In this document: piece by piece, positions 10,971-25,500 of the stretch
Numbering within the stretch: the first letter of the stretch is position 1
Layout of the letters: every line of letters begins with the position of its first letter
NCBI RefSeq assembly: GCF_019097595.1
Contig: NC_080710.1
Span: 664,585 to 728,584, forward strand
Origin: Hemibagrus wyckioides
Taxonomy: Eukaryota; Chordata; Actinopteri; Siluriformes; Bagridae
Length of the DNA stretch: 64,000 nt
Direction of reading: 5' to 3'
Program-made: the position numbers and the translations under genes
The notes under the pieces: generated by a model
What the model was told of the DNA's origin: nothing
What the model saw: the letters and a program-made list of their open reading frames with translations, nothing else
The model's database searches: none

Positions 10971-11003
<33 letters not shown>
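10965..11003. repeat. (GT)n microsatellite
   Basis: About 15 dinucleotide units after GGAGTGTG. A second (TG)n lies at 11441-11469 inside the segmental duplication. Confidence 0.9.
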
Positions 11004-11005
<2 letters not shown>

Positions 11006-11789
11006 CTCTGAGTAAAAACACACTGACATATTACCGTGGATATTACCGCAGCAGTTCCCCTCTCCGCCTGTAGGTGGAAACATGACGCTGAAATCAGTTC
11101 CACACTAATCTCTTAGACCACGCCCACTGACTCAAAAACGCGCTCACAGATCAGAGCAGTTCAGATGAAAGTTTATCTTTACCTCCAGATTGTTTTACTC
11201 TTTACTCATGTACTAAATATCCACACAACAACAACAACAATCAAATCCCGAGTTACACAAAGACAATTAAACTGAAATTAAATACAGTTCTATACAAAAG
11301 TATACAAAAAGTCATTATTATTACATTACACTATTATTTGATGAACTTAGAATAGAGTTACTGTGTAAATATATAAAACTGTCTGCAGCTAGTGAAGCAG
11401 GAGACCATCAGCTGACATAAAACCGATTATTGTTAAAAAATGTGTGTGTGTGTGTGTGTGTGTGTGTGAGATATCCTGAACTTCACCCAGACAGTTTAGA
11501 AATGAAGAAGGTTAGCTGTGAATAGCTGCTGTGTAGATGTACACCTGCTGGTGCAGTACACTGAGATACGTTACAACACATTCTGGATTTACTAAAACGG
11601 CAAAAGAGGAACAGGAGGCTGGCAGCACACATGCTAGCGAAAGAGCTGAGAAGACTGTGAGACTTGATGTTAGCCCTGAAGCAGAGCTATGACAGGGCTG
11701 AGTAAGATCTGTACAGAACACAGCTAATCTCCATCAGGCATTGTTTGTACACAGCTTTTTGAAATAAACATGAACAGATTCATTTTCAA

Positions 11790-12180
11790 CACTTCTGTAA
11801 TGTGTAACAGGAATTTTCCAAACCTAACCATGATCCCCGTCATCAAAGCCCCTACTGAAGCCCCAGTGTAATACCCACACTCACTCAGGCTCGTGTGGAG
11901 CTGAGAGAAACCTGAGAGAAAGCAGGTGAAAAACGAGTACAGAAAAGGTCCTGTGTGGGGAGGAGCTAATATTTGTTTTTTTAATAGAATTTGAAGTCAG
12001 TTCCCCTTGCTCATAGTTGACTTTACCTGAGATTACTTTTTAACACTTCTGTAAAGTGTAACAGGAATTTTCCAAACCTAACCATGATCCCCATCATCAC
12101 AGCCCCAACTGAAAAGGTCCTGTGTGGGGAGGAGCTGATATTTGTTTGTTTTTTGAGTAGAATTTTAAGTAAATTTGATA
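11790..12180. repeat. Local direct duplication inside copy 1
   Basis: Two copies (about 11790-11990 and 12046-12170) share CAGGAATTTTCCAAACC, ATGATCCCC, AGCCCC, and AAAAGGTCCTGTGTGGGG. The second lacks a central segment. No coding potential seen. Confidence 0.8.
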
Positions 12181-12413
12181 TTTGTATGTCTAAAGTAAAG
12201 TCCTGTGTGTTTGAACTTCCTTTCACTTTCATAATCTAGCAGTGCTGTGTGTGTTCAGAAGAACTTGAGTCTTATGTTTCTCGTATTAAACTGTTCATCT
12301 TATTAACTGTTCAGTGATGGAGACTTGAAGGTAAACTGTTCATAGCAAAGACAGAGCTCAGTGGTTACGATGCTAGACCACTGATCAGGATGCTATGACT
12401 TCCCGGATTACCG

Positions 12414-13011
12414 GGCTCCTTGATGTACTCAAGGTTCTTATGGTCCGTTATTAATTTGACCGGGCACCTCACCCCCTCAAGCCAGTGTCTCCATTCTTCC
12501 AGAGCCGCCTTTATTGATAACAGTTCCTTGTTCCCCATGTCATAGTTAACTTCACCTGCGGAAAAATAGGTGATGGGGGGGGGCACCATGCTGTAGTCTC
12601 TGATGAATTGTCTGTAGAAATTTGTGAACCCCAGAAACCTCTGCAGATCCTTAATGGTCACAGGTTTGGGCCATTCCATCCCTGCTGTGACTTGGTCCAT
12701 TGTGACCCTTTGTGAGCTGATGATATATCCTGAGAATGAAATCGTCATGCGATACATTACAACAAATTTTGGATTTTGGATCTTAGTGCTTAGTGGTTAA
12801 GGTTGTGAGTTTGAATCCCAGGTTCACCGAGCTGTCACTGCTGGGTCCCTAAATAAGGCCCTTAACCCTCAGTTGCTCAGTTTCTCTGGATAAGGATGTC
12901 TGCCAAATGCTAGAAATGTAAATGTAAAAAGGCAAAAGAGGAACAGGAAGCTGGCAACACACATGCTAGTGAAAGAGCTGTTCATACACAGCTTCATACC
13001 AAGCTGCCACT
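12414..13011 (-). repeat. 600-bp block duplicated at 15036-15632 (Gypsy RT/RNase H fragment plus SINE)
   Basis: Nearly identical to 15036-15632 by eye (for example one G/A difference in the SINE at 12829 and its partner). On the minus strand 12757-12414 reads the Gypsy RT connection ([17 protein letters not shown]) and RNase H start ([18 protein letters not shown], ending [11 protein letters not shown]). It is followed by a SINE at about 12778-12930. The duplication therefore carried parts of two unrelated repeats together. Confidence 0.85.
12778..12930 (+). mobile_element. tRNA-derived SINE
   Basis: tRNA-like head with a B-box-like GAGTTTGAATCCC near 12809, then body words CTGCTGGGTCCC, AAGGCCCTTAACCCTCAG, TTGCTCAG, and the end TCTGGATAAGGATGTCTGCC plus AAATGTAAATGT. 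This is a common fish SINE layout. A second copy is at about 15397-15550. Confidence 0.75.
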
Positions 13012-13190
13012 GCCAGGCCCCTGAGCACAGCCCCCTGAGCACGGCCCCCTGAGCACGGCCCCCTGAGCACGGCCCCCTGAGCACGGCCCCCTGAGCACGG
13101 CCCCCTGAGCACAGCCCCCTGAGCACGGCCCCCTGAGCATGGCCCACTGAGCACGGCCCTGCCCCCCAAACTACCCAGATACACACAATA
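12998..13190. repeat. 15-bp expansion inside a SINE body, array 1
   Basis: About nine copies of CCCCTGAGCACGGCC-type units. SINE words flank them: CCAAGCTGCCACTGCC on the left, and CACAATAAGATAAATGTAA on the right. The unit is the internal SINE segment CCCCTGAGCAAGGCCC repeated. Confidence 0.85.
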
Positions 13191-13825
13191 AGATAAATGT
13201 AACCTACTGAAAGTTCTGCACTGTAAATTCAGGCTAAACTGCAAACCTTACCAAAACAACCTAGTCTTCAGACACTGCTACGATGGTGAGAATCATCAGA
13301 AGGAAACTGAAGTGAATGTATGAGATATGCAGATCTAGCTGTAGATAACAATGCTGTGGGCTGAAGAAGTGAAAATGTAACTGCTGGTTGGTTGATGAGA
13401 GAGATAAGAGGAGAAGGGGCAGAGTGCTGCAGGCTAATGAGAAGTTTACAGCAACTCAAATAAACACTTTACACTCAACCCCAGAAAGAGCACAGATCTG
13501 AAAAGATAGATGGAGGAGCTACATCAGGTTCCCATCTGCCAAGAACAGGGATCTGAGATTACACAGGACACACACACAAACACACACTCAGTTTGGCCTG
13601 TATACACTGGTGGCGCACTGCTCTCTGTAGCCGTACATGAGCACCCTCCCATGCCATCCTGCTCTGTTGATACCACTCACCATGGGAACAATGGGGGCTA
13701 AAAACCCAAGACACACTGGAAGTCAGTCAGCTCAGTGGAAGAGTGAGTCAAAGTGTTCTGTGTGTATTCGGCCCATGGGAGGAACTCACTTCATCTGTGT
13801 TGTTCATGGCTACAGTAAAAGTGCG
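13191..13825. other. No recognised feature
   Basis: No conserved protein word, no array, no terminal repeat seen. Short open frames on both strands look random. Confidence 0.5.
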
Positions 13826-14215
13826 AGTGTTGGCCAACTTCCTGATTGAACCGTTCTACCTGTCGGTTGGATTGTGGATGGTTTTCAGAAGGCAGGCTAA
13901 CATTAATGTTCAGTAGGTCACAGAACGCCTTTGACATGAATTGTACCCCTCTGTCAGAAACTATGTCCTTGGTAAGGCTGTAGACTCTAAAAACAGAAGT
14001 AAACAAGGCTGTGGCAGTTTCCATAGCCATGGGTAATCCACTCAGGGGAATTAGTCGGCAGCTCCTAGAAAAACGGTCAATGCCAGGATTATGTTGAAAC
14101 ATGAGAATTTGGCAGATCAGTAATGAAGTCTACTGACAGGTGAGAACAGTTGAGTAACTGGCAGGGGTTCCAGTAGGCCTGTGGGAAGCTGGTGTGGTGT
14201 TCTTGACTGGACACA
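13826..14215 (-). mobile_element. Gypsy LTR retrotransposon fragment, integrase core
   Basis: Minus-strand translation reads [18 protein letters not shown], then [12 protein letters not shown] and [20 protein letters not shown], the Gypsy integrase D,D(35)E core region. It continues the fragment at 14775-15377 and is split from it by a Tc1-like element. Stops in the upstream linker show that it is dead. Confidence 0.85.
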
Positions 14216-14217
14216 TA

Positions 14218-14770
14218 CACTACCACTCAAAAGTTTGGACACACCTTTTAATTCAATGTTTTTTGTTTAGGGATTTATTTTCTACATTCTAGAACAATCC
14301 TGGAGATTTCAAAACTATGAAATAACACACATGGACTTCAGTAATCCATATGTAATGACAACAAAAAACAGTCAGTTGTTATTTTAAGACACGAAGGTCA
14401 GGTGTTCTGGAATAGTTCTTGCAAGAACAGTATTGTCAAGTGCATTTGCAAAACCCATCAAGCACCATGATGAAACTGGCTCACACGAAGACCATCCCAG
14501 TAAAGCAAGACCAAAACTGACCTCTGCTGCAGAGGAGAAGTTCATTTAGAGTCACCAGCCTCAGAAATCACCAATTAACAGCACCTCAGATTAGAGGCGT
14601 TATGAAGGCTTTACAGAGCATCAGTAGCAGACATATCTCAATATCAACTGTTCAAACGACATTATTGTGGATTTCGGCCGCCTTCAGCATTGTTTTACAA
14701 TGTAGAAAGAAATAAACATCAGGAAAGACCATGGAATTAGAAGGTGTGTCCAAACTTTTGACTGGTAGTG
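14218..14770. mobile_element. Tc1-like element, internally deleted, inserted in the Gypsy fragment
   Basis: Terminal inverted repeats: CACTACCACTCAAAAGTTTG at the left and its mirror CAAACTTTTGACTGGTAGTG at the right, with TA before the left end (the right TA is mutated to TG). The plus strand keeps a decayed N-terminal transposase portion around 14490-14570 (SKARPK, TSAAEEKFI), but the catalytic part is gone. Confidence 0.88.
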
Positions 14771-14774
14771 TGCC

Positions 14775-15377
14775 TGTGGTGGTGGTGTGTCTTATTCCTC
14801 CAATGGAGCTGGTTCTGTTTGTAACCCCCTCTGGATCTCCTCCATCATGTCCCAGTGGATGGGGCAATGATCAGTGATGGTGGAAATATAGGTTCTGAGC
14901 TTATGACCTGGTTAACTGGGTTGTGTCTCCTGGACAGGGTTTGGAGTTCTTAGAACCTGCTTGATATGTGACAGTGAAACTGAATCTGGTGAAGAAGTGA
15001 GCCCATCTAGCCTGGCGGGGATGCAACCTTTTAGCCTCCTTGATGTACTCAAGGTTCTTATGGTCCGTTATTAATTTGACCGGGCACCTCACCCCCTCAA
15101 GCCAGTGTCTCCATTCTTCCAGAGCCGCCTTTATTGATAACAGTTCCTTGTTCCCCATGTCATAGTTAACTTCACCTGCGGAAAAATAGGTGATGGGGGG
15201 GGGCACCATGCTGTAGTCTCTGATGAATTGTCTGTAGAAATTTGTGAACCCCAGAAACCTCTGCAGATCCTTAATGGTCACAGGTTTGGGCCATTCCATC
15301 CCTGCTGTGACTTGGTCCATTGTGACCCTTTGTGAGCTGATGATATATCCTGAGAATGAAATCGTCATGCGATACAT
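14775..15377 (-). mobile_element. Gypsy fragment: RT connection, RNase H start and spacer
   Basis: 158 codons from 15377 read [66 protein letters not shown] and RWAHFFTRF, then stop at 14901. Beyond it HWDMMEEIQRGLQTEPAP continues in another frame to the Tc1-like insertion. Same family style as the Gypsy at 40096-43689. The RT catalytic part is absent. Confidence 0.88.
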
Positions 15378-15599
15378 TACAACAAATTTTGGATTTTGGA
15401 TCTTAGTGCTTAGTGGTTAAGGTTGTGAGTTTGAATCCCAGGTTCACCAAGCTGTCACTGCTGGGTCCCTAAATAAGGCCCTTAACCCTCAGTTGCTCAG
15501 TTTCTCTGGATAAGGATGTCTGCCAAATGCTAGAAATGTAAATGTAAAAAGGCAAAAGAGGAACAGGAAGCTGGCAACACACATGCTAGTGAAAGAGCT

Positions 15600-15870
15600 G
15601 TTCATACACAGCTTCATACCAAGCTGCCACCGCCAGGCCCCTGAGCACGGCCCCCTGAGCACGGCCCCCTGAGCACGGCCCACTGAGCACGTTCCCCCTG
15701 AGCACGGCCCCCTGAGCACGGCCCCCTGAGCACGGCCCCCTGAGCACGGCCCCCTGAGCACGTTCCCCCTGAGCACGGCCCCCTGAGCACGGCCCCCTGA
15801 GCACGGCCCACTGAGCACGGCCCTGCACCCCCAACCACTCAGATACACACAATAAGATAAATGTAAGCCA
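15600..15870. repeat. 15-bp expansion inside a SINE body, array 2
   Basis: About thirteen CCCCTGAGCACGGCC units, two with a GTTC variant (GAGCACGTTCCCC), flanked by CCAAGCTGCCACCGCC and by CACAATAAGATAAATGTAA. Same origin as arrays 1 and 3. Confidence 0.88.
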
Positions 15871-16136
15871 CTGGGGATAAAGGACTCTGTTAAAGCACCA
15901 TAACTGTAAAGAACAGCTGAAGTTGTGTGTGTGGTCCAGACCCGGTGAAGCCGTCGTGCTCCCCAGCAGTGGTGAGGGATTCTCAGGTGAACGAGTTCAT
16001 GAAATTAATTTAATATTCCACCTTCTACCTTATCAGCATGACTGTATTACACCAGAGATTTCACTACAGCATGGAAGTACACTCAGATGTGCTCCATGAG
16101 TACCATGTACAACATAATCTTTATGAATGAACATGA

Positions 16137-16382
16137 TCTAGATTGTGTACATACTTCACATACTTCACAACTTTTTACATTCTAAATTGCACTACTTCTC
16201 ATGCAAAGTCACTTTCTGTATACAGTATTTATTTAATTTATTGTAGTTTATTCTAAAATTGTGTACACATTTCATATCTGTATATATGTTTGCACCTGAC
16301 ACCAAGACAAATTCCTAGTACTGTAAAGTGCTCTTTGCTAACCCTTTGCTGTACCTGGCAATAAAACTTTTACTGATTCTGA
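16137..16382 (+). mobile_element. LINE 3' end fragment
   Basis: About 245 bp absent from copy 2 at the matching point (ACATGA followed by GCTTCTTTT). It ends CACCAAGACAAATTCCTAG, then GGCAATAAAACTTTTACTGA and TTCTGA, a typical fish LINE 3' tail. TGA is present on both sides. Confidence 0.65.
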
Positions 16383-16426
16383 GCTTCTTTTAGCCTGAAG
16401 CTCTGACTAGCAGAATACGTTTAGAC

Positions 16427-19197
<2,771 letters not shown>

Positions 19198-19397
19198 GTT
19201 TAGACAGAAAAGTTGTGTTAGTGATGGAACACATCATCAACATAAGAACGGTGTACCTAATAAAGTGGCCAGTGAGTTTATAAACCTATATATAAAAAAG
19301 AAAAAGTCATGCACAAAGGGTAAACATTTCTAAAGGTGTAGAGAGCTGATGGGAGGAGTTTATATACGGAGAGTTTACATAAACCTGCTTCACCTGT

Positions 19398-19398
<1 letters not shown>

Positions 19399-19450
<52 letters not shown>
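19399..19450. repeat. (CA)n microsatellite
   Basis: About 26 dinucleotide units between unique stretches of segmental duplication copy 1. Confidence 0.97.
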
Positions 19451-19453
<3 letters not shown>

Positions 19454-19570
19454 GATCATCCAGGTGTGTTCAGAACAGCTCGTACCATCTCTTGTACTGG
19501 ATCAGGACGTCGAAGCAGAGAGAGACGTGAGTATTTTTCACTCGGGTTGGTTTTATCTGGGATTCTCTTC

Positions 19571-22500
19571 TGTTTGTGTAGTTGTGTTTGTGTAATTGTG
19601 TTTGTGTAATTGTGTTTGTGTAGTTGTGTTTGTGTAATTGTGTTTGTGTAATTGTGTTTGTGTAGTTGTGTTTGTGTAGTTGTGTTTGTGTAATTGTGTT
19701 TGTGTAATTGTGTTTGTGTAGTCGTGTTTGTGTAATTGTGTTTGTGTAGTTGTGTTTGTGTAATTGTGTTTGTGTAATTGTGTTTGTGTAGCCGTGTTTG
19801 TGTAGTCATGTTTGTGTAATTGTGTTTGTGTAGTTGTGTTTGTGTAGTCGTGTTTGTGTAGTCATGTTTGTGTAATTGTGTTTGTGTAATTGTGTTTGTG
19901 TAGTCATGTTTGTGTAATTGTGTTTGTGTAGTCGTGTTTGTGTAGTCATGTTTGTGTAATTGTGTTTGTGTAGTCATGTTTGTGTAATTGTGTTTGTGTA
20001 GCCGTGTTTGTGTAGTCATGTTTGTGTAATTGTGTTTGTGTAGTTGTGTTTGTGTAGTCGTGTTTGTGTAGTCATGTTTGTGTAATTGTGTTTGTGTAAT
20101 TGTGTTTGTGTAATTGTGTTTGTGTAGCCGTGTTTGTGTAGTCATGTTTGTGTAATTGTGTTTGTGTAATTGTGTTTGTGTAGCCGTGTTTGTGTAGTCA
20201 TGTTTGTGTAATTGTGTTTGTGTAGTTGTGTTTGTGTAGTCGTGTTTGTGTAGTCGTGTTTGTGTAGTCGTGTTTGTGTAGTTGTGTTTGTGTAATTGTG
20301 TTTGTGTAGTCGTGTTTGTGTAATTGTGTTTGTGTAGTTGTGTTTGTGTAATTGTGTTTGTGTAGCCGTGTTTGTGTAATTGTGTTTGTGTAGCCGTGTT
20401 TGTGTAGTCATGTTTGTGTAATTGTGTTTGTGTAGTCGTGTTTGTGTAGTCGTGTTTGTGTAGTTGTGTTTGTGTAATTGTGTTTGTGTAGTCGTGTTTG
20501 TGTAATTGTGTTTGTGTAGTTGTGTTTGTGTAGTCGTGTTTGTGTAGTCGTGTTTGTGTAGTTGTGTTTGTGTAATTGTGTTTGTGTAGTTGTGTTTGTG
20601 TAATTGTGTTTGTGTAATTGTGTTTGTGTAGTTGTGTTTGTGTAATTGTGTTTGTGTAGTTGTGTTTGTGTAGTCGTGTTTGTGTAATTGTGGTTGTGTA
20701 GTTGTGTTTGTGTAATTGTGTTTGTGTAGTTGTGTTTGTGTAATTGTGTTTGTGTAGTTGTGTTTGTGTAATTGTGTTTGTGTAGTCGTGTTTGTGTAAT
20801 TGTGGTTGTGTAGTTGTGTTTGTGTAATTGTGTTTGTGTAGTTGTGTTTGTGTAATTGTGTTTGTGTAGTCGTGTTTGTGTAATTGTGTTTGTGTAGTTG
20901 TGTTTGTGTAATTGTGTTTGTGTAGTTGTGTTTGTGTAATTGTGTTTGTGTAATTGTGTTTGTGTAGTCGTGTTTGTGTAATTGTGTTTGTGTAGTTGTG
21001 TTTGTGTAATTGTGTTTGTGTAATTGTGTTTGTGTAGCCGTGTTTGTGTAGTCATGTTTGTGTAATTGTGTTTGTGTAGTTGTGTTTGTGTAGTCGTGTT
21101 TGTGTAGTCGTGTTTGTGTAGTCATGTTTGTGTAATTGTGTTTGTGTAGCCGTGTTTGTGTAGTCATTGTGTAATTGTGTTTGTGTAGTCATGTTTGTGT
21201 AATTGTGTTTGTGTAGCCGTGTTTGTGTAGTCATGTTTGTGTAATTGTGTTTGTGTAGTTGTGTTTGTGTAGTCGTGTTTGTGTAGTCATGTTTGTGTAA
21301 TTGTGTTTGTGTAATTGTGTTTGTGTAGTCATGTTTGTGTAATTGTGTTTGTGTAGTTGTGTTTGTGTAGTCATGTTTGTGTAATTGTGTTTGTGTAGTC
21401 GTGTTTGTGTAATTGTGTTTGTGTAGCCGTGTTTGTGTAGTCATGTTTGTGTAATTGTGTTTGTGTAGTCGTGTTTGTGTAATTGTGTTTGTGTAGCCGT
21501 GTTTGTGTAGTCATGTTTGTGTAATTGTGTTTGTGTAGTCATGTTTGTGTAATTGTGTTTGTGTAGCCATGTTTGTGTAGTCATGTTTGTGTAATTGTGT
21601 TTGTGTAGTTGTGTTTGTGTAGTCGTGTTTGTGTAGTCATGTTTGTGTAATTGTGTTTGTGTAGCCGTGTTTGTGTAGTCATGTTTGTGTAATTGTGTTT
21701 GTGTAGTCGTGTTTGTGTAATTGTGTTTGTGTAGCCGTGTTTGTGTAGTCATGTTTGTGTAATTGTGTTTGTGTAGTCGTGTTTGTGTAATTGTGTTTGT
21801 GTAGCCGTGTTTGTGTAGTCATGTTTGTGTAATTGTGTTTGTGTAGTCATGTTTGTGTAATTGTGTTTGTGTAGCCATGTTTGTGTAGTCATGTTTGTGT
21901 AATTGTGTTTGTGTAGTTGTGTTTGTGTAGTCGTGTTTGTGTAGTCATGTTTGTGTAATTGTGTTTGTGTAATTGTGTTTGTGTAGCCGTGTTTGTGTAG
22001 TCATGTTTGTGTAATTGTGTTTGTGTAGTCATGTTTGTGTAATTGTGTTTGTGTAGTTGTGTTTGTGTAGTCATGTTTGTGTAGTTGTGTTTGTGTAGTC
22101 ATGTTTGTGTAGTCATGTTTGTGTAATTGTGTTTGTGTAATTGTGTTTGTGTAGTCATGTTTGAGTAATTGTGTTTGTGTAGCCGTGTTTGTGTAATTGT
22201 GTTTGTGTAGTCATGTTTGTGTAATTGTGTTTGTGTAGTCATGTTTGTGTAATTGTGTTTGTGTAATTGTGTTTGTGTAGTCATGTTTGTGTAATTGTGT
22301 TTGTGTAGCCGTGTTTGTGTAGTCATGTTTGTGTAATTGTGTTTGTGTAATTGTGTTTGTGTAGTCATGTTTGTGTAATTGTGTTTGTGTAGTTGTGTTT
22401 TTGTAGTCGTGTTTGTGTAGTCATGTTTGTGTAATTGTGTTTGTGTAATTGTGTTTGTGTAGCCGTGTTTGTGTAGTCATGTTTGTGTAATTGTGTTTGT

Positions 22501-25500
22501 GTAGTCATGTTTGTGTAATTGTGTTTGTGTAGCCGTGTTTGTGTAGTCATGTTTGTGTAACTGTGTTTGTGTAGTCGTGTTTGTGTAGTCGTGTTTGTGT
22601 AGTTGTGTTTGTGTAATTGTGTTTGTGTAGCCGTGTTTGTGTAGTCATGTTTGTGTAATTGTGTTTGTGTAGTCATGTTTGTGTAATTGTGTTTGTGTAG
22701 CCGTGTTTGTGTAGTCATGTTTGTGTAATTGTGTTTGTGTAGTTGTGTTTGTGTAGTCGTGTTTGTGTAGTCATGTTTGTGTAATTGTGTTTGTGTAATT
22801 GTGTTTGTGTAGTCATGTTTGTGTAGTTGTGTTTGTGTAGTCGTGTTTGTGTAGTCATGTTTGTGTAATTGTGTTTGTGTAGTTGTGTTTGTGTAGTTGT
22901 GTTTGTGTAGTCGTGTTTGTGTAGTCATGTTTGTGTAATTGTGTTTGTGTAGTCATGTTTGTGTAATTGTGTTTGTGTAGCCGTGTTTGTGTAGTCATGT
23001 TTGTGTAATTGTGTTTGTGTAGTCATGTTTGTGTAATTGTGTTTGTGTAGCCATGTTTGTGTAGTCATGTTTGTGTAATTGTGTTTGTCTAGTCGTGTTT
23101 GTGTAATTGTGTTTGTGTAGCCGTGTTTGTGTAGTCATGTTTGTGTAGTTGTGTTTGTGTAATTGTGTTTGTGTAGTCGTGTTTGTGTAATTGTGTTTGT
23201 GTAGTTGTGTTTGTGTAATTGTGTTTGTGTAGCCGTGTTTGTGTAATTGTGTTTGTGTAATTGTGTTTGTGTAGTTGTGTTTGTGTAGTTGTGTTTGTGT
23301 AGTCGTGTTTGTGTAGTCGTGTTTGTGTAGTTGTGTTTGTGTAATTGTGTTTGTGTAGTCGTGTTTGTGTAATTGTGTTTGTGTAGTTGTGTTTGTGTAG
23401 TCGTGTTTGTGTAATTGTGTTTGTGTAGTTGTGTTTGTGTAGTCGTGTTTGTGTAGTTGTGTTTGTGTAGTTGTGTTTGTGTAATTGTGTTTGTGTAGTC
23501 GTGTTTGTGTAATTGTGTTTGTGTAGTTGTGTTTGTGTAATTGTGTTTGTGTAGCCGTGTTTGTGTAATTGTGTTTGTGTAGCCGTGTTTGTGTAGTCAT
23601 GTTTGTGTAATTGTGTTTGTGTAGTTGTGTTTGTGTAGTCGTGTTTGTATAGTCATGTTTGTGTAATTGTGTTTGTGTAGCCGTGTTTGTGTAATTGTGT
23701 TTGTGTAGCCGTGTTTGTGTAGTCATGTTTGTGTAGTCGTGTTTGTGTAGTCGTGTTTGTGTAGTTGTGTTTGTGTAATTGTGTTTGTGTAGTCGTGTTT
23801 GTGTAGTCATGTTTGTGTAGTTGTGTATGTGTAGTCATGTTTGTGTAATTGTGTTTGTGTAGCCGTGTTTGTGTAGTCATGTTTGTGTAATTGTGTTTGT
23901 GTAGTTGTGTTTGTGTAGTCGTGTTTGTGTAGTCATGTTTGTGTAATTGTGTTTGTGTAATTGTGTTTGTGTAGTCATGTTTGTGTAATTGTGTTTGTGT
24001 AGCCGTGTTTGTGTAGTCATGTTTGTGTAATTGTGTTTGTGTAGTCGTGTTTGTGTAATTGTGTTTGTGTAGCCGTGTTTGTGTAGTCATGTTTGTGTAA
24101 TTGTGTTTGTGTAGTCATGTTTGTGTAATTGTGTTTGTGTAGCCATGTTTGTGTAGTCATGTTTGTGTAATTGTGTTTGTCTAGTCGTGTTTGTGTAATT
24201 GTGTTTGTGTAGCCGTGTTTGTGTAGTCATGTTTGTGTAATTGTGTTTGTGTAGTCATGTTTGTGTAATTGTGTTTGTGTAGCCGTGTTTGTGTAGTCAT
24301 GTTTGTGTAATTGTGTTTGTGTAGTTGTGTTTGTGTAGTCGTGTTTGTGTAGTCATGTTTGTGTAATTGTGTTTGTGTAGTTGTGTTTGTGTAGTTGTGT
24401 TTGTGTAGTCGTGTTTGTGTAGTCATGTTTGTGTAATTGTGTTTGTGTAATTGTGTTTGTGTAATTGTGTTTGTGTAGTTGTGTTTGTGTAATTGTGTTT
24501 GTGTAGTTGTGTTTGTGTAATTGTGTTTGTGTAATTGTGTTTGTGTAATTGTGTTTGTGTAGTTGTGTTTGTGTAATTGTGTTTGTGTAGTTGTGTTTGT
24601 GTAGTTGTGTTTGTGTAATTGTGTTTGTGTAATTGTGTTTGTGTAGTCGTGTTTGTGTAATTGTGTTTGTGTAGTTGTGTTTGTGTAATTGTGTTTGTGT
24701 AATTGTGTTTGTGTAGCCGTGTTTGTGTAGTCATGTTTGTGTAATTGTGTTTGTGTAGTTGTGTTTGTGTAGTCGTGTTTGTGTAGTTGTGTTTGTGTAG
24801 TCATGTTTGTGTAATTGTGTTTGTGTAGTCGTGTTTTTGTAATTGTGTTTGTGTAGCCGTGTTTGTGTAGTCATGTTTGTGTAATTGTGTTTGTGTAGTC
24901 AGGTTTGTGTAATTGTGTTTGTGTAGCCGTGTTTGTGTAGTCATGTTTGTGTAATTGTGTTTGTGTAGTTGTGTTTGTGTAGTCGTGTTTGTGTAGTCAT
25001 GTTTGTGTAGTCATGTTTGTGTAATTGTGTTTGTGTAGTTGTGTTTGTGTAATTGTGTTTGTGTAGCCGTGTTTGTGTAGTCATGTTTGTGTAATTGTGT
25101 TTGTGTAGTTGTGTTTGTGTAGTCGTGTTTGTGTAGTCATGTTTGTGTAATTGTGTTTGTGTAGTTGTGTTTGTGTAGTCGTGTTTGTGTAGTCATGTTT
25201 GTGTAATTGTGTTTGTGTAATTGTGTTTGTGTAATTGTGTTTGTGTAGTTGTGTTTGTGTAATTGTGTTTGTGTAGTTGTGTTTGTGTAATTGTGTTTGT
25301 GTAGTTGTGTTTGTGTAGCCGTGTTTGTGTAGTCGTGTTTGTGTAATTGTGTTTGTGTAGTTGTGTTTGTGTAGTCGTGTTTGTGTAGTCATGTTTGTGT
25401 AGTCATGTTTGTGTAATTGTGTTTGTGTAGTTGTGTTTGTGTAATTGTGTTTGTGTAGCCGTGTTTGTGTAGTCATGTTTGTGTAATTGTGTTTGTGTAG

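Noticed and set aside
12795..12830. tRNA gene
   Set aside because: Only a B-box-like stretch within a SINE; no complete cloverleaf was found, and the same sequence recurs at 15415.
13510..13849. Short plus-strand open frames between Gypsy and SINE pieces
   Set aside because: No domain, no splice context; the end overlaps the minus-strand integrase fragment.
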